From Phycisphaerae bacterium (GTDB lineage: Bacteria > Planctomycetota > Phycisphaerae > UBA1845 > UTPLA1): a stretch of DNA of 24,168 nt. Below are positions 24,122 to 24,168 of the stretch, in pieces (positions within the stretch are counted from its first letter, which is position 1; the number at the start of each line of letters is the position of its first letter). Location: the NCBI GenBank assembly GCA_016935885.1, contig JAFGQA010000387.1, positions 1 through 24,168 of the forward strand. The letters run 5' to 3'. The position numbers and the translations under genes are program-made. The notes beneath the pieces were generated by a model that was not told where the DNA came from, did not search any database, and saw only the letters and a list, made by a program, of their open reading frames with translations.

Positions 24122-24168
24122 GCCGAGAATCCTTTCTCGGCACCGGCTTCAGGACCGAGAAGGGATTC
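24122..24168. repeat. GAGAAGGGATTCTC-family palindromes at the window edge
   Basis: GCCGAGAA and TTCTCGGC flank TCCT at 24122-24141. A second copy starts with CCGAGAAGGGATTC at 24155 and is cut by the window end. As at 1160-1238, copies are clustered in opposite orientation within about 80 bases. Confidence 0.8.

Overview
The window looks like chromosomal DNA of a high-GC planctomycete, probably from the Phycisphaerae or a neighbouring class. Two secreted proteins end in a PEP-CTERM-type sorting tail (PEP, a short hydrophobic stretch, then an Arg run). There is a large membrane Ser/Thr kinase with an extracytoplasmic C-terminus, a PD40-TPR lipoprotein carrying a CxxCH motif, an ECF-type sigma factor, and many interspersed palindromic repeats. 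This assignment is inferred from the protein families; no rRNA or other phylogenetic marker is present. I see no tRNA, rRNA, CRISPR array, transposase or phage gene.

Layout. 1-484: a 113-bp tandem repeat, then a promoter. 485-1078 (+): PEP-CTERM protein with a rho-independent terminator. 1332-3887 (-): PD40/TPR lipoprotein. 3969-7595 (-): a three-gene signalling operon transcribed cheY, cheA-like kinase, two-receiver-like regulator. 8162-9391 (-): beta-propeller-like lipoprotein. 9623-17569 (-): EIIC, EIIB, an HPr-EI-EIIA multiphosphoryl transfer protein, and a secreted GH38 alpha-mannosidase. 17729-18355 (+): ECF sigma factor, divergent from the PTS genes. 18651-18926 (+): small LuxR-type HTH protein. 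19319-19900 (+): C-type-lectin PEP-CTERM protein. 20103-22670 (-): Ser/Thr kinase. 22965-24011 (-): threonine aldolase.

The most striking gene is the CheA-like kinase at 4976-7165. Its domains run P3-P4-P5-P1-P2, a circular permutation of the normal P1-P2-P3-P4-P5 order, in one uninterrupted frame. It is co-transcribed with a canonical CheY and with a regulator whose receiver lacks the acidic pair and whose linker contains a run of ten G residues. Together they form a small phosphorelay without visible receptors, CheW, CheR or CheB.

The PTS genes plus the mannosidase look like a glycan-use module: the exported GH38 enzyme would release a sugar outside the cytoplasm and the fructose-family PTS would import and phosphorylate it. 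This resembles the E. coli mngAB pairing, except that the mannosidase here has a signal peptide.

The third theme is repeats. A GAGAAGGGATTCTC palindrome family, an AAGCCCACGGA hairpin family, heptamer GATTGNN arrays and an ACCGGC/GCCGGT hairpin family recur across the window. Several sit in frame inside two disordered insertions of the Ser/Thr kinase catalytic domain.
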